The translations under genes and the position numbers were made by a program. A stretch of 64,000 nt of DNA from Sphingopyxis macrogoltabida (GTDB lineage: Bacteria > Pseudomonadota > Alphaproteobacteria > Sphingomonadales > Sphingomonadaceae). Location of the stretch: positions 62,501-126,500 of the forward strand of contig NZ_CP009429.1 in assembly GCF_001314325.1 (NCBI RefSeq). Reading direction: 5' to 3'. Below, piece after piece: positions 45,667-53,330 of this stretch; position 1 is the stretch's first letter; the number at the start of each line of letters is the position of its first letter. The notes under the pieces were generated by a model. The model did not search any database. It was given only the letters and a program-made list of their open reading frames with translations, and had not been told where the DNA came from.

Positions 45667-45788
45667 CGTCATCCCGGCCCTTCGGCTGCCTTGCAGGCGC
45701 TCAGGATAAACTTCCGCCTTGGCGGAAGGCCGGGATCTCGACCTCGCGTCAGAATGCGCCGGTGAGATCCCGGCCTTCGCCGGGATGA
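45667..45788. repeat. Type B inverted repeat (GTCATCCCGG family), with inserted core
   Basis: GTCATCCCGGCCCTTCGGC (from 45667) and its inverted partner GCCTTCGCCGGGATGAC (to 45788) bracket about 85 nt that contain a further GGAAGGCCGGGATCTCG copy. It looks like two nested or tandem members of the family at 47841. Confidence 0.75.
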
Positions 45789-45829
45789 CAAGAAAGGGGT
45801 GGTGGTGTTCCGATCTGACCGATCACCTT

Positions 45830-47635
45830 CTACGCTTTGGACTGCCCGATGGGGATGCTCAGCGTGCTCGGATGGGCGGCGTCGTGGAACAGCCGCACGG
45901 TCACGGTGCGGGCGTCGGCCATCGTTTCGTCGGCGACCGGCTTGCCGCTGTTATAATTCTTCTGCCAGCCGAGGCCTTCGTTCGGGCGGAAAACAAGACG
46001 CAGGCGATGGTCCTTGCCGATCAGCCGCGAGACGAAGAAGAAACGGTCGAAATCATAGCGTAGCGGTTCCCGGGTATCGATCAGCTTTTCGCCGCGCAGG
46101 CTCTCCCGATGGCGCGCGCGCATATGCTGTTCGGTCAGGAACATGCTCGATCCGTCGGGGCCGATGTCATAGATCGAAACGAGGAAATCGGTATCGGGCT
46201 GGTCGATGGCGATCCAGGCGGAGAATTTGAAGAAGCCGCTGACCTCGGTATCCTGTTCGAACGGCTCGCTGTGATAAATGAGCTTGGCGGCCGAATCGGC
46301 GAGGACCATGGTCTGGTCGAGCAGGTGCGACTGGGTCAGCGTCGCCTCCAGCTTCGGCACGCTAAGGTCGCGCGGATCGTAGACATAGTGATCGGGTTCC
46401 GCACGGCGGGCCGGCGCGGCGCCGAGCATTCCCGATCGATAGACGCTGACGGGATTGCCCGACGATTGCAGATGCAACGTCTCGTAACGCGATGTGACGC
46501 CTTCCAGCGTGTCGGCGTAGCGCCATTCGTCGGCCACCATGACATAATAGGCGACCTTCTTTTTCAGGAAGTCGGGCCGCTTGCCGCCTTCCATCGCGAA
46601 AGCGAACCACTCGCGGTGCAGTTTCGGCATGTCGATGACGCTGTCGGGGCCGACCTTGATCCCGAAAAATTCGGCCTTGGGCTTGCGGACCTCCAGATGC
46701 CCCCACGGGCCGATCACCAGATAATGGTCCGCCTTGTTCCCGGCATATTTCAGATGCTGCCGGTGGAATTCGAGCGTGCCGGGCTGGTCGCCGTCATAGG
46801 CGCCGCACAGCGAAAGGACCGGGATCGTCAGTTTGGCGAATTGTTCAGGGGTGGGGTTGGCCCGATCCCAATATTCATCCTGGTGCGGATGCTCCATCCA
46901 TTCGTCGAAGGGCTTTGAATCGAGCCCGAAATATTCGGTGAGCTTGCGGAACGGTTGGCCCGATTCGAGGAAGCGCAGAAACGCCTTCGACCAATATTCG
47001 CCGTCATTATAGGCGGTGACGCGGCCGGTATTCCCCCACACGCGGGTCAGCCAGGTCGCCGCGAAGTTGAAGAAGATATTGTAACGGATGGGGAAATCGA
47101 ACCCGATATAGGCGGGCGCCGACGGCACGATCGTCGCGAGCCCGGCCGGATCGCCGCGCACCGTCCCCCATTGCGTGTAACCGACATAGGACAGGCCGCA
47201 CATGCCGACCTTGCCGTTGCAGAAGGGCTGCTGCGCGATCCAGTCGACAATGTCGCGTCCGTCGTCGGGATCGGTCACGAAGGGTGAGAATTCGCCCCCG
47301 GATTCGCCGCGGCCGCGCATGTCGACCGACAGATAGGGATAGCCGTTGCTCGAGAAGGAAATCCCCTCCGGGTGATAGCCGTCGGCGGTATAGGGCGTGA
47401 GCGAGAAGATCGTCGGGCGCGGCGTCTTGACGCCGCGGGGAAGATACAGCGTTGCGCTTAGATGCACGCCGTCGCGCATCGGGATTCGGACCGCATAGTT
47501 GATCTGCGGGTCGAACAGCGGCTCCGGCGGCCCCTCGGACCCGTCGCTCGCCCCTGCCAGCACGGCGCGCGCATCCGTCGCCGATCCCATCGCGAATACC
47601 GATGCCGCGGTCAGAAGATATTCCCGGCGATTCAA
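45830..47635 (-). CDS. CocE/NonD-family alpha/beta hydrolase, exported
   Basis: 601 residues. The N-terminus MNRREYLLTAASVFAMGSATDARA is a twin-Arg-like or Sec signal. The peptidase S15/CocE domain spans about 45-340 with Ser149 (MCGLSYVGYTQW), Asp281 (CGAYDGDQPG) and His313 (GPWGHLEV) as the triad. A C-terminal jelly-roll (X-Pro dipeptidyl-peptidase C-domain) follows at about 375-595. Relatives cleave esters such as cocaine, beta-lactam side chains or X-Pro dipeptides; the substrate here is unknown. It is a single gene in a repeat-rich neighbourhood. Confidence 0.9.
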   Translation of the reverse strand: MNRREYLLTAASVFAMGSATDARAVLAGASDGSEGPPEPLFDPQINYAVRIPMRDGVHLSATLYLPRGVKTPRPTIFSLTPYTADGYHPEGISFSSNGYPYLSVDMRGRGESGGEFSPFVTDPDDGRDIVDWIAQQPFCNGKVGMCGLSYVGYTQWGTVRGDPAGLATIVPSAPAYIGFDFPIRYNIFFNFAATWLTRVWGNTGRVTAYNDGEYWSKAFLRFLESGQPFRKLTEYFGLDSKPFDEWMEHPHQDEYWDRANPTPEQFAKLTIPVLSLCGAYDGDQPGTLEFHRQHLKYAGNKADHYLVIGPWGHLEVRKPKAEFFGIKVGPDSVIDMPKLHREWFAFAMEGGKRPDFLKKKVAYYVMVADEWRYADTLEGVTSRYETLHLQSSGNPVSVYRSGMLGAAPARRAEPDHYVYDPRDLSVPKLEATLTQSHLLDQTMVLADSAAKLIYHSEPFEQDTEVSGFFKFSAWIAIDQPDTDFLVSIYDIGPDGSSMFLTEQHMRARHRESLRGEKLIDTREPLRYDFDRFFFVSRLIGKDHRLRLVFRPNEGLGWQKNYNSGKPVADETMADARTVTVRLFHDAAHPSTLSIPIGQSKA

Positions 47636-47940
47636 GCCACCCTCCTCTTGTCGTACAAGGGGGCGCTGTGTCTGCCGCCGGTTCGGTGCCGGTTGCCTGG
47701 GACCTATTGTTCGCCCGCCGGGTTCGACGATAGCCGGGTCGGCTTTGGGCGGGGCACGATAATTTCTGTGGCTTTGGCCCAGTTTTGCTGCGTTCGGGGC
47801 GCGGTCACCTTAAGAGTTGAGCACGACTCATCCTCTTCCTCGTCATCCCGGCGGAGGCCGGGATCTCGCCGTTGCGTCAATTCGATCGGGCGGGATCCCG
47901 GCCTCCGCCGGGATGACGATTCAAATAGGGGTGATCACGC
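47636..47940. other. Intergenic interval with type B repeat; no gene seen
   Basis: The first 200 bp are the promoter region of the minus-strand hydrolase and contain nothing recognisable. The second part carries the perfect inverted repeat 47841-47918, after the end of bfr. Confidence 0.6.
47841..47918. repeat. Type B perfect inverted repeat
   Basis: The 25-bp arms (47841-47865 and 47894-47918) are exact complements, starting CGTCATCCCGGCGGAGGCC and ending GGGATGACG, with a 28-nt loop. It lies just downstream of the bfr stop and could fold as a terminator or mRNA-stabilising hairpin. Confidence 0.92.
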
Positions 47941-48423
47941 TCAGTCGTCGCCGACCGACTTCGACTGGAGCTGGATGTAATTTTCCAGCCCCATGCGCTC
48001 GATCATTTCGAACTGCTTTTCGAGTTCGTCGACATGATGTTCCTCGCTTTCGAGGATGTCGGCGAACAGGTCGCGGCTGACATAGTCGCGCACGCTTTCC
48101 GAGTGCGCGATCGCATCCTTGAGCAGCGGGATCGCTTCTTCCTCGAGCGCGAGGTCGGCCTTGAGAATCTCCTCGACCGTCTCGCCGACGCGCAGGCGCC
48201 CGAGCATCTGGAAGTTGGGCAGGCCGCCGAGGAAGAGGATGCGGTCGGCCAGCTTGTCGGCGTGCTTCATCTCGTCGATCGATTCCTCGCGCTCGAAATG
48301 CGCGAGCTTCGCGACGCCCCAATTGTCGAGCATGCGATAGTGCAGCCAATATTGGTTGATCGCGGTGAGCTCGTTCTTGAGCGCCTCGTTGAGGAAATCG
48401 ATGACCTTTTCGTCGCCCTTCAT
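47941..48423 (-). CDS. bfr: Bacterioferritin
   Basis: 160 residues. This is the haem-containing iron storage protein, 24-mer. All di-iron ligands are present: Glu18, Glu51, His54, Glu94, Glu127 and His130; haem-ligand Met52 is also present (EMKH at 51-54). Start MKGDEKVIDFLNEALKNELTAINQYWLHYRM is standard. It follows bfd on the same strand with a 100-bp gap and probably shares its Fur-like control. Confidence 0.97.
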   Translation of the reverse strand: MKGDEKVIDFLNEALKNELTAINQYWLHYRMLDNWGVAKLAHFEREESIDEMKHADKLADRILFLGGLPNFQMLGRLRVGETVEEILKADLALEEEAIPLLKDAIAHSESVRDYVSRDLFADILESEEHHVDELEKQFEMIERMGLENYIQLQSKSVGDD

Positions 48424-48523
48424 GGTGTCTGTCCTGTCATTTTATCTTGGAGTGGGGTGGGCGCCATTATACGCCCCGGTCCCGGTTGGGCCAAGGTCAA
48501 AAATGGCGGAAATCCAAGGAAAA

Positions 48524-48697
48524 TCAGGCGGTCGCGGCGACGTCGCTGATGATATTGCGAGCGAAAGGCAGGCATTGTCCGCACTTGGGTTTGCGACCCA
48601 ATTGCGCATAGGCGGCCTTGGCGCACCGCAATTGGCCATCGCGCGCAACATCGCGCAGCTGGCTTTCCCTTATTGCGTTGCAGACACAGACGACCAT
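48524..48697 (-). CDS. bfd: Bacterioferritin-associated ferredoxin
   Basis: 57 residues from ATG 48697. The [2Fe-2S] ligands are Cys4, Cys6, Cys39 and Cys42 (VVCVCNAIRE and KPKCGQCLP). It reduces bacterioferritin to release stored iron, and is usually made under iron starvation. Two or three Fur-like boxes lie directly upstream (48699-48774). The extra Cys25 (LRCAKAAY) is not part of the known site. Confidence 0.95.
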   Translation of the reverse strand: MVVCVCNAIRESQLRDVARDGQLRCAKAAYAQLGRKPKCGQCLPFARNIISDVAATA

Positions 48698-48698
48698 G

Positions 48699-48774
48699 TG
48701 CGAATCCCTCTCAACAAGACCCATCTAGGGATAGTGCGACGGATTCGCAACAAGAAAGATGCGACTGGTTCGCA
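48699..48774. promoter_or_regulatory. Fur-like boxes upstream of bfd
   Basis: Two 15-bp 7-1-7 sites are clear: TGCGACGGATTCGCA (48735-48749) and TGCGACTGGTTCGCA (48760-48774), centred 25 bp apart. A weaker third, TGCGAATCCCTCTCA, is at 48699-48713 next to the start codon. The half TTCGCA/TGCGAA repeats suggest cooperative binding of an iron repressor. Confidence 0.65.
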
Positions 48775-48797
48775 ATCCGAAAAGCCGCATTTTCGGG

Positions 48798-48815
48798 GGC
48801 AAGGCCCCTTGCCCG
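48798..48815 (+). other. Hairpin in the purS leader
   Basis: GGGCAAGG (48798-48805) pairs with CCTTGCCC (48808-48815), 64 nt before the purS start. There is no T run after it. Nothing in the leader resembles a purine riboswitch aptamer. Confidence 0.4.
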
Positions 48816-48878
48816 GAAAGTGATTCGCGGGCATAGGCGCGGCCATATTCCCGCCCCCGACGATAAAGGTGCGCTTCC

Positions 48879-49109
48879 ATGAAAGTTCAGGTCTATGTGA
48901 CGCTCAAGCCCGGGGTGCTCGACCCGCAGGGCAAGGCGATCCATCACGCATTGGAAGGCCTCGGCTTCGGCGGCGTCAGCGACGTGCGCGCCGGCCGCTT
49001 CATCGAGCTCGAGGTCGCCGACGATGTCAGCGACACCGACCTCGACGCGATGTGCGCAAAGCTGCTCGCGAACACCGTCATCGAAAACTACCGGATCGAA
49101 CGCGCCTGA
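48879..49109 (+). CDS. purS: Phosphoribosylformylglycinamidine synthase subunit PurS
   Basis: 76 residues. The small dimer that joins PurL and PurQ in the three-subunit FGAM synthase of de novo purine synthesis. The whole chain fits the family: MKVQVYVTLKPGVLDPQGKAIHHAL, GVSDVRAGRFIELEV and MCAKLLANTVIENYRIE. purQ begins 23 nt downstream; purL is not in the window. Confidence 0.96.
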   Translation: MKVQVYVTLKPGVLDPQGKAIHHALEGLGFGGVSDVRAGRFIELEVADDVSDTDLDAMCAKLLANTVIENYRIERA

Positions 49110-49132
49110 CCGGCCGCGAAGGAGCCTGACCC

Positions 49133-49798
49133 ATGAAGACCGCCGTCATCGTCTTTCCCGGCTCCAATTGCGACCGCGACATGGCCGTCGCACTCGAAAC
49201 GGTCACCGGCCGCGCCCCGGCGATGGTCTGGCACCGCGAAACCGAACTGCCCGACGGCATCGAGTTCATCGCGCTGCCCGGCGGCTTTTCCTATGGCGAC
49301 TATCTCCGTTCGGGCGCGATGGCGGCGCGGTCGCCGATCCTGCGCAGCGTCGCCGATGCGGCAGGCCGCGGCGTGCCGGTGCTCGGCGTGTGCAACGGTT
49401 TCCAGGTGCTGACCGAGGCGCAGTTGCTGCCCGGCGCGCTGATGCGCAACGCGGGGCTGAACTTTGTCTGCCGCAGCGTGCCGCTGACCGTCGAAAACAG
49501 CCAGTCGCTGTTCACCGCGGGCTACAAGGCGGGCGAAGCGATCGACATTCCGGTCGCGCATCACGACGGCAATTATTTCGCCGACGCGGAAACGCTCGAC
49601 CGGATCGAGGGCGAAGGGCGCGTCGCCTTCCGCTATGCCGACAATGTCAACGGCTCGGCGCGCTCCATCGCGGGCGTGCTGAGCGGCGCGGGTAATGTGC
49701 TCGGCATGATGCCGCACCCCGAACGCGCGATCGACCGCGCGCACGGCGGCACCGATGGGCTACGCCTGTTCGAGGCCGCGCTCGGCGTCCTCGCCTGA
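49133..49798 (+). CDS. purQ: Phosphoribosylformylglycinamidine synthase glutaminase subunit PurQ
   Basis: 221 residues, with GGAGCC before the ATG. Class I amidotransferase: Cys87 ([11 protein letters not shown]), His195 and Glu197 ([10 protein letters not shown]). [10 protein letters not shown] at 8-17 and [13 protein letters not shown] at 50-62 are typical. Its 3' end overlaps the 3' end of the convergent membrane-protein gene by 39 nt. Confidence 0.97.
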   Translation: MKTAVIVFPGSNCDRDMAVALETVTGRAPAMVWHRETELPDGIEFIALPGGFSYGDYLRSGAMAARSPILRSVADAAGRGVPVLGVCNGFQVLTEAQLLPGALMRNAGLNFVCRSVPLTVENSQSLFTAGYKAGEAIDIPVAHHDGNYFADAETLDRIEGEGRVAFRYADNVNGSARSIAGVLSGAGNVLGMMPHPERAIDRAHGGTDGLRLFEAALGVLA

Positions 49799-50176
49799 GT
49801 TTTCCGTCGGCGCTGCGTCCGTCCCCGCGGGCGTGAGCACCGGGGCTTTAGGGGCGGGCTGCAGCCAGCGGCCGACCAACATAAACACCGTCGGCCAGAA
49901 GGCGGTATTCCAGATGTCGTGCCAATGTGCGGCATCGGGCTGGATCGCTGCCCGGCTCGCTTCCGCCGCGATATCGAGATATTCGCCGCCGCACGCCATG
50001 GCGACGACTGCGAGCCACGCGATCACCCAGCCGCCGCGCCAACGCCAGAGCAGGCGGACGAGAAGGAACAGGGTCAGGCCGAAATAAATGTGCAGCGCAT
50101 CCTTGCTGAGCCCGCTGCCGGTGACCAGCCACGACTTTTGCTCCTCGAACAGCGAGGCAAGCTCGATCAGCGTCAT
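49760..50176 (-). CDS. Hypothetical three-helix membrane protein
   Basis: 138 residues. An N-terminal part ([35 protein letters not shown]) leads to hydrophobic segments at about 28-46, 50-62 and 92-105, with polar [29 protein letters not shown] between. The tail is Pro/Ala/acidic and disordered. The DALH(I/V)...GG(E/L)...D...N(T/L) spacing is reminiscent of VanZ-like proteins but the match is weak. It follows the queuosine transporter gene with a 3-bp gap and overlaps purQ. Confidence 0.72.
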   Translation of the reverse strand: MTLIELASLFEEQKSWLVTGSGLSKDALHIYFGLTLFLLVRLLWRWRGGWVIAWLAVVAMACGGEYLDIAAEASRAAIQPDAAHWHDIWNTAFWPTVFMLVGRWLQPAPKAPVLTPAGTDAAPTENSGEDAERGLEQA

Positions 50177-50179
50177 GCA

Positions 50180-50929
50180 TCACACCTTGGCGGCGAACGG
50201 GTTGAAGTCGGTCCCTTCGTCGAAGACATCGACGCCTTCGCGCCGCTTGAGCGCGCCGACGACGATATAGGTGAACGGCGTCAGCGCCGCCTCCCACAAT
50301 GTCTTGATCAGCCATTGCGACAGGACGACCTGCATAAGTTGTTCGGGGGGCCATCCGGCAAGGCCGTAAAAGGCGAGCGGGTAGAAAATCAGGCTGTCCA
50401 GCCCCTGACCGACGACCGTCGATCCGATCGTCCGCGCCCACAGCATCCGCCCGCCGGTCCACAGCTTCATCTGCGCGAGGACATAGGAGTTCGCGAATTC
50501 GCCGACGCAAAAGGCGGTCATCGACGCGATCACGATCCGCCAGCTGTTGCCGAAGACGAACTCGTAGCTTTCCTGCCCCGGCCAGCCGTCGGCGGGGGGC
50601 AAGGCGACGACCACCCACGCCATGAACGCCATGAAGGCGAGCGCCGCAAAACCGGTCCAGATCACCCGGCGGGCGCGGGCATAGCCATAGACTTCGGTGA
50701 GGACGTCGCCGATGATATAGCTGATCGGGAAGAACAGCACCCCGGCGCCGAACGCCCATTGGGTGCCGTCGGGCAGGGGGATATAGCTCGGCTTCGACGC
50801 GCCGATGATGTTCGACAACAGCAATATGGCGACGAAGGCCGCCATGATCAGGTCGTAATAGCGGAAGTGCCGCACGCTGGCGGCACTCACGGCGACGGGC
50901 TGCGCCGGCGGGTTGTCGGAGTCGGTCAT
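50180..50929 (-). CDS. yhhQ: Queuosine precursor transporter (YhhQ/VUT family)
   Basis: 249 residues from ATG 50929; six or more membrane segments. Family signatures: LLLSNIIGASKP, GVLFFPISYIIGDVLTEVYGYARARRVIW and FGNSWRIVIASMTAFCVGEFANSYVLAQMK, with STVVGQGLDSLIFYPLAF. Members import preQ0/preQ1 for synthesis of the tRNA base queuosine. It lies next to a tRNA-Arg gene, which is not a queuosine-type tRNA, so this is coincidental. Confidence 0.93.
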   Translation of the reverse strand: MTDSDNPPAQPVAVSAASVRHFRYYDLIMAAFVAILLLSNIIGASKPSYIPLPDGTQWAFGAGVLFFPISYIIGDVLTEVYGYARARRVIWTGFAALAFMAFMAWVVVALPPADGWPGQESYEFVFGNSWRIVIASMTAFCVGEFANSYVLAQMKLWTGGRMLWARTIGSTVVGQGLDSLIFYPLAFYGLAGWPPEQLMQVVLSQWLIKTLWEAALTPFTYIVVGALKRREGVDVFDEGTDFNPFAAKV

Positions 50930-51000
50930 CGGGCTGCTGCTTAACCTGCTTTGCAGCCCACGCAAACCGCGCTATTCGCGCGGCGGACAGCCTCGTGCAC

Positions 51001-51077
51001 GCGCCCGTAGCTCAGCTGGATAGAGCACCCGCCTTCTAAGCGGGTGGTCGCAGGTTCGAATCCTGCCGGGCGCGCCA
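51001..51077 (+). tRNA. tRNA-Arg (TCT)
   Basis: 77 nt with CCA encoded. Acceptor GCGCCCG/CGGGCGC, D-arm AGCTCAGCTGGATAGAGC, anticodon stem CCCGC/GCGGG with loop CTTCTAA giving TCT, and a T-arm GTTCGAATC. It reads AGA codons, rare in such GC-rich genomes. No duplication of its 3' end is seen in the window. Confidence 0.97.
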
Positions 51078-51119
51078 TTTTTCCGATCGGCGAAGCCGGG
51101 CATTGCCGGCCCGGTTACC

Positions 51120-53171
51120 TTACCAGACGCGCACGCGGTCGGCGGGGGCCAGATACAGCTTGTCGCCGGGCTTGACGTCGAACGCCTTGTACCAGGCGTC
51201 GAGATTGCGGACGACCCAGGTGCGCTGCGTCGCCGGCGAGTGGGCGTCGGTCAGCAGATGCTGGCGCAGATGCTCCTCGCGCTGTTTCACGCGCCAGAAT
51301 TGCGCCCAGCCGAGGAAGAAGCGCTGGTCGCCCGTATAGCCGTTGATCACCGGCGCCGGCTTGCCGTTCAGCGAGCGCTGATAGGCGTCATAGGCGATGG
51401 TCAGCCCGGCGAGGTCGCCGATATTCTCGCCCAGCGTGAACTCGCCCTTCACATGCTCGCCGGGCAGCGGTTCATAGGCGTCATATTGCGCGATCAGCGC
51501 CTTGCCCGCCGCATCGAACGCCGCGAGGTCTTTCGGCGTCCACCAGTTGGCGAGGATACCCTTCTCGTTATATTTGGCGCCCTGATCGTCGAAATGGTGG
51601 CTGATCTCATGGCCGGCAATCGCGCCGATCGCGCCATAGTTCACCGCCGGATCGGCCTTCGGATCGAAGGCGGGCGCCTGCAGGAACGCGGCGGGGAAGG
51701 TGATTTCCAGCCGGTTATAGGTCGCGTTGGCGTTCACCGTCTGCGGCGACATATACCAGTCCGACCGCTCGGTCGGCCGTTCGGTGCGGCCGACCGACCA
51801 GGCGAATTCGAACCGGTTGGCGCGGATGACGTTGCCGAACAGGTCGCCGTCCCGGACCTCCAGCCCCGCATAGTCGCGGAACTTGTCGGGATAGCCGACG
51901 CGGATGACAAATCCCTTCAGCTTCTCCTTGGCTTTCGCCTTGGTCACCGGCTCCATCCAGTCGAGCTTGTCGATGCGGTCGCCCATCACGACCAGCAGGT
52001 TTTTGGCGAGATCGGTCATCGCCGCCTTATATTCGGGCGGGAAATAGCGCTGCACATAGATCTGGGCGACCTCGTCGCGCAGCTGGGCGTTGACCAAGGT
52101 GGTCCCGCGCTTCCAGCGCTCCTCGCGCTCGGGCGTACCTTTCAAGGCCTTGTCGTAGAAGGCGAAGCGTTCGGCCTCCACCGCGTCGGGGAGCGCCGGC
52201 GCCAGGCTGTCGAGGCTGCGCACGATCATCTGGTCGCGCAGCGCTTCGAGCGATGCCTTGTCGACGATCTGGGTCATCGCCGTCATCCAGCTCGGTTCGC
52301 GCACCAATACTTCCGTGACGTTGGGCGCCGCGGCCTTGAGCACCGTTTGCAGGTTCAGCGCCGGGCTGGCGAACTGCGCGGTCTCGGCGAGGGTGAACTT
52401 GTGATAGGTCTTGCCCATGTCGCTGGCGTCTTCGCGGGTCCACTGGGCCTTGGCGATCTCGGTCTCCAGCGCCATCACCGCCGCGACGCGCGCCTCGACG
52501 TTGGTTTCGCCGGCCAGCGCCAGCACCCGCCCGAGATGCGCGACATAGTCGGCGCGGATCTTGGCGAAGGCGGGCTTGTCCGACAGGTACATGTCGCGGT
52601 CGGGCAGGCCGGTGCCCCCCTGATCGATCTGGAGGATCATCCGCTCGGGCTGCTTGTCGTCGGTCCATACCCACGGCAGGATCGGGCCATAAATGCCCAT
52701 CTGCATCGCCTCGGCGGTCAGCGCCGAATAGCCCTTGCGGTCGGTCAGGCCCCTGATCTTCGCGAGCCACGGCTGGATCGGCGCCATCCCCAGCGACTCG
52801 ACCTTCGCCGCATCCATGAAGGTCGCATAGGCGCGGCCGAGCTTGCTCGACGGATCGTCCTGCTTTTCCTGGATGATGCCGCGCAGCCGCTCGGTGGTGA
52901 GGTCGCGCAGGATGATGTACGATCCGTACATCGCCTTGTCGGCGGGCATCGGGGTGTTCTTCACCCAGCCGCCGCTGGCGTAGCCATAGAAATCGTCGCC
53001 GGGCTTGACCGATTTGTCCATGCCGGTCTCGTCGAACCCGAAGGTGCCGATCTCGGGCTTAGCGCCCTGCGAAGCCGCCGCGGTGGCGGGCGCGGCTTCC
53101 TGCGCATATGTGGCGGTCGCGGCCGAAAACATGGTTCCGGCAAGAAGGATCGGGGCAAGCAGCAGGCGCAT
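51120..53171 (-). CDS. M13-family (neprilysin-like) zinc metallopeptidase, exported
   Basis: 683 residues from ATG 53171, where a signal peptide (MRLLLAPILLAGTMFSAATATYAQ) begins. The M13 zinc motif HEISHHFDDQG gives His521, Glu522 and His525, with the third ligand Glu582 in LGENIGDLAGL. N-terminal SFGFDETGMD-type block (residues about 40-60), VNANATYNRLEITFPAAFLQ and the C-terminal CxxW-less RVRVW end are typical of the Proteobacterial group. It degrades peptides in the periplasm or at the cell surface. A close paralogue lies 2 kb away (55374-57422). Confidence 0.95.
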   Translation of the reverse strand: MRLLLAPILLAGTMFSAATATYAQEAAPATAAASQGAKPEIGTFGFDETGMDKSVKPGDDFYGYASGGWVKNTPMPADKAMYGSYIILRDLTTERLRGIIQEKQDDPSSKLGRAYATFMDAAKVESLGMAPIQPWLAKIRGLTDRKGYSALTAEAMQMGIYGPILPWVWTDDKQPERMILQIDQGGTGLPDRDMYLSDKPAFAKIRADYVAHLGRVLALAGETNVEARVAAVMALETEIAKAQWTREDASDMGKTYHKFTLAETAQFASPALNLQTVLKAAAPNVTEVLVREPSWMTAMTQIVDKASLEALRDQMIVRSLDSLAPALPDAVEAERFAFYDKALKGTPEREERWKRGTTLVNAQLRDEVAQIYVQRYFPPEYKAAMTDLAKNLLVVMGDRIDKLDWMEPVTKAKAKEKLKGFVIRVGYPDKFRDYAGLEVRDGDLFGNVIRANRFEFAWSVGRTERPTERSDWYMSPQTVNANATYNRLEITFPAAFLQAPAFDPKADPAVNYGAIGAIAGHEISHHFDDQGAKYNEKGILANWWTPKDLAAFDAAGKALIAQYDAYEPLPGEHVKGEFTLGENIGDLAGLTIAYDAYQRSLNGKPAPVINGYTGDQRFFLGWAQFWRVKQREEHLRQHLLTDAHSPATQRTWVVRNLDAWYKAFDVKPGDKLYLAPADRVRVW

Positions 53172-53293
53172 CGGTACCTCGTCTAAGTTCGGTTCGGGCA
53201 CCTGCATCACTCCGATGACACGCCTTGGCAAGACGCAGGAATTTGCGGCCTCAGCACCAGAATTTCTCGACACGCCCGCGGTGCTGATTTGCC

Positions 53294-53313
53294 TTGACCC
53301 TGACGTAACGTCA
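53294..53313. promoter_or_regulatory. MerR-type operator for the MFS/merR pair
   Basis: TTGACCC (53294) is followed directly by the 13-bp palindrome TGACGT-A-ACGTCA (53301-53313), 17 bp before the MFS start. MerR-family operators combine a -35 such as TTGACC with this ACGT-N-ACGT dyad. The divergent M13 gene starts 120 bp away and may be co-controlled. Confidence 0.6.
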
Positions 53314-53330
53314 TAGTGCAGAAGGGCAGG

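Larger units (their letters stand above)
45363..45829. other. Gene-poor interval of 467 bp with a Fur-like box and type B repeat
   Basis: No convincing gene is present; short open frames here are low-complexity or cross the repeat. It holds a TGAGAAT-T-ATTCGCA site at 45493-45507, an AT-rich stretch (about 45490-45560) that stands out from the GC-rich surroundings, and a type B repeat at 45667-45788. The AT-rich part could contain a promoter for the gene at 45362 or for a small RNA. Confidence 0.6.

Noticed and set aside
45453..45788. Plus-strand open frame of 111 codons in the gene-poor interval
   Set aside because: It runs through the type B repeat, has no ribosome-binding site and no recognisable composition.
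48780..48878. Possible riboswitch before purS
   Set aside because: Only one short hairpin is present; no purine, PRPP or other aptamer core was visible.
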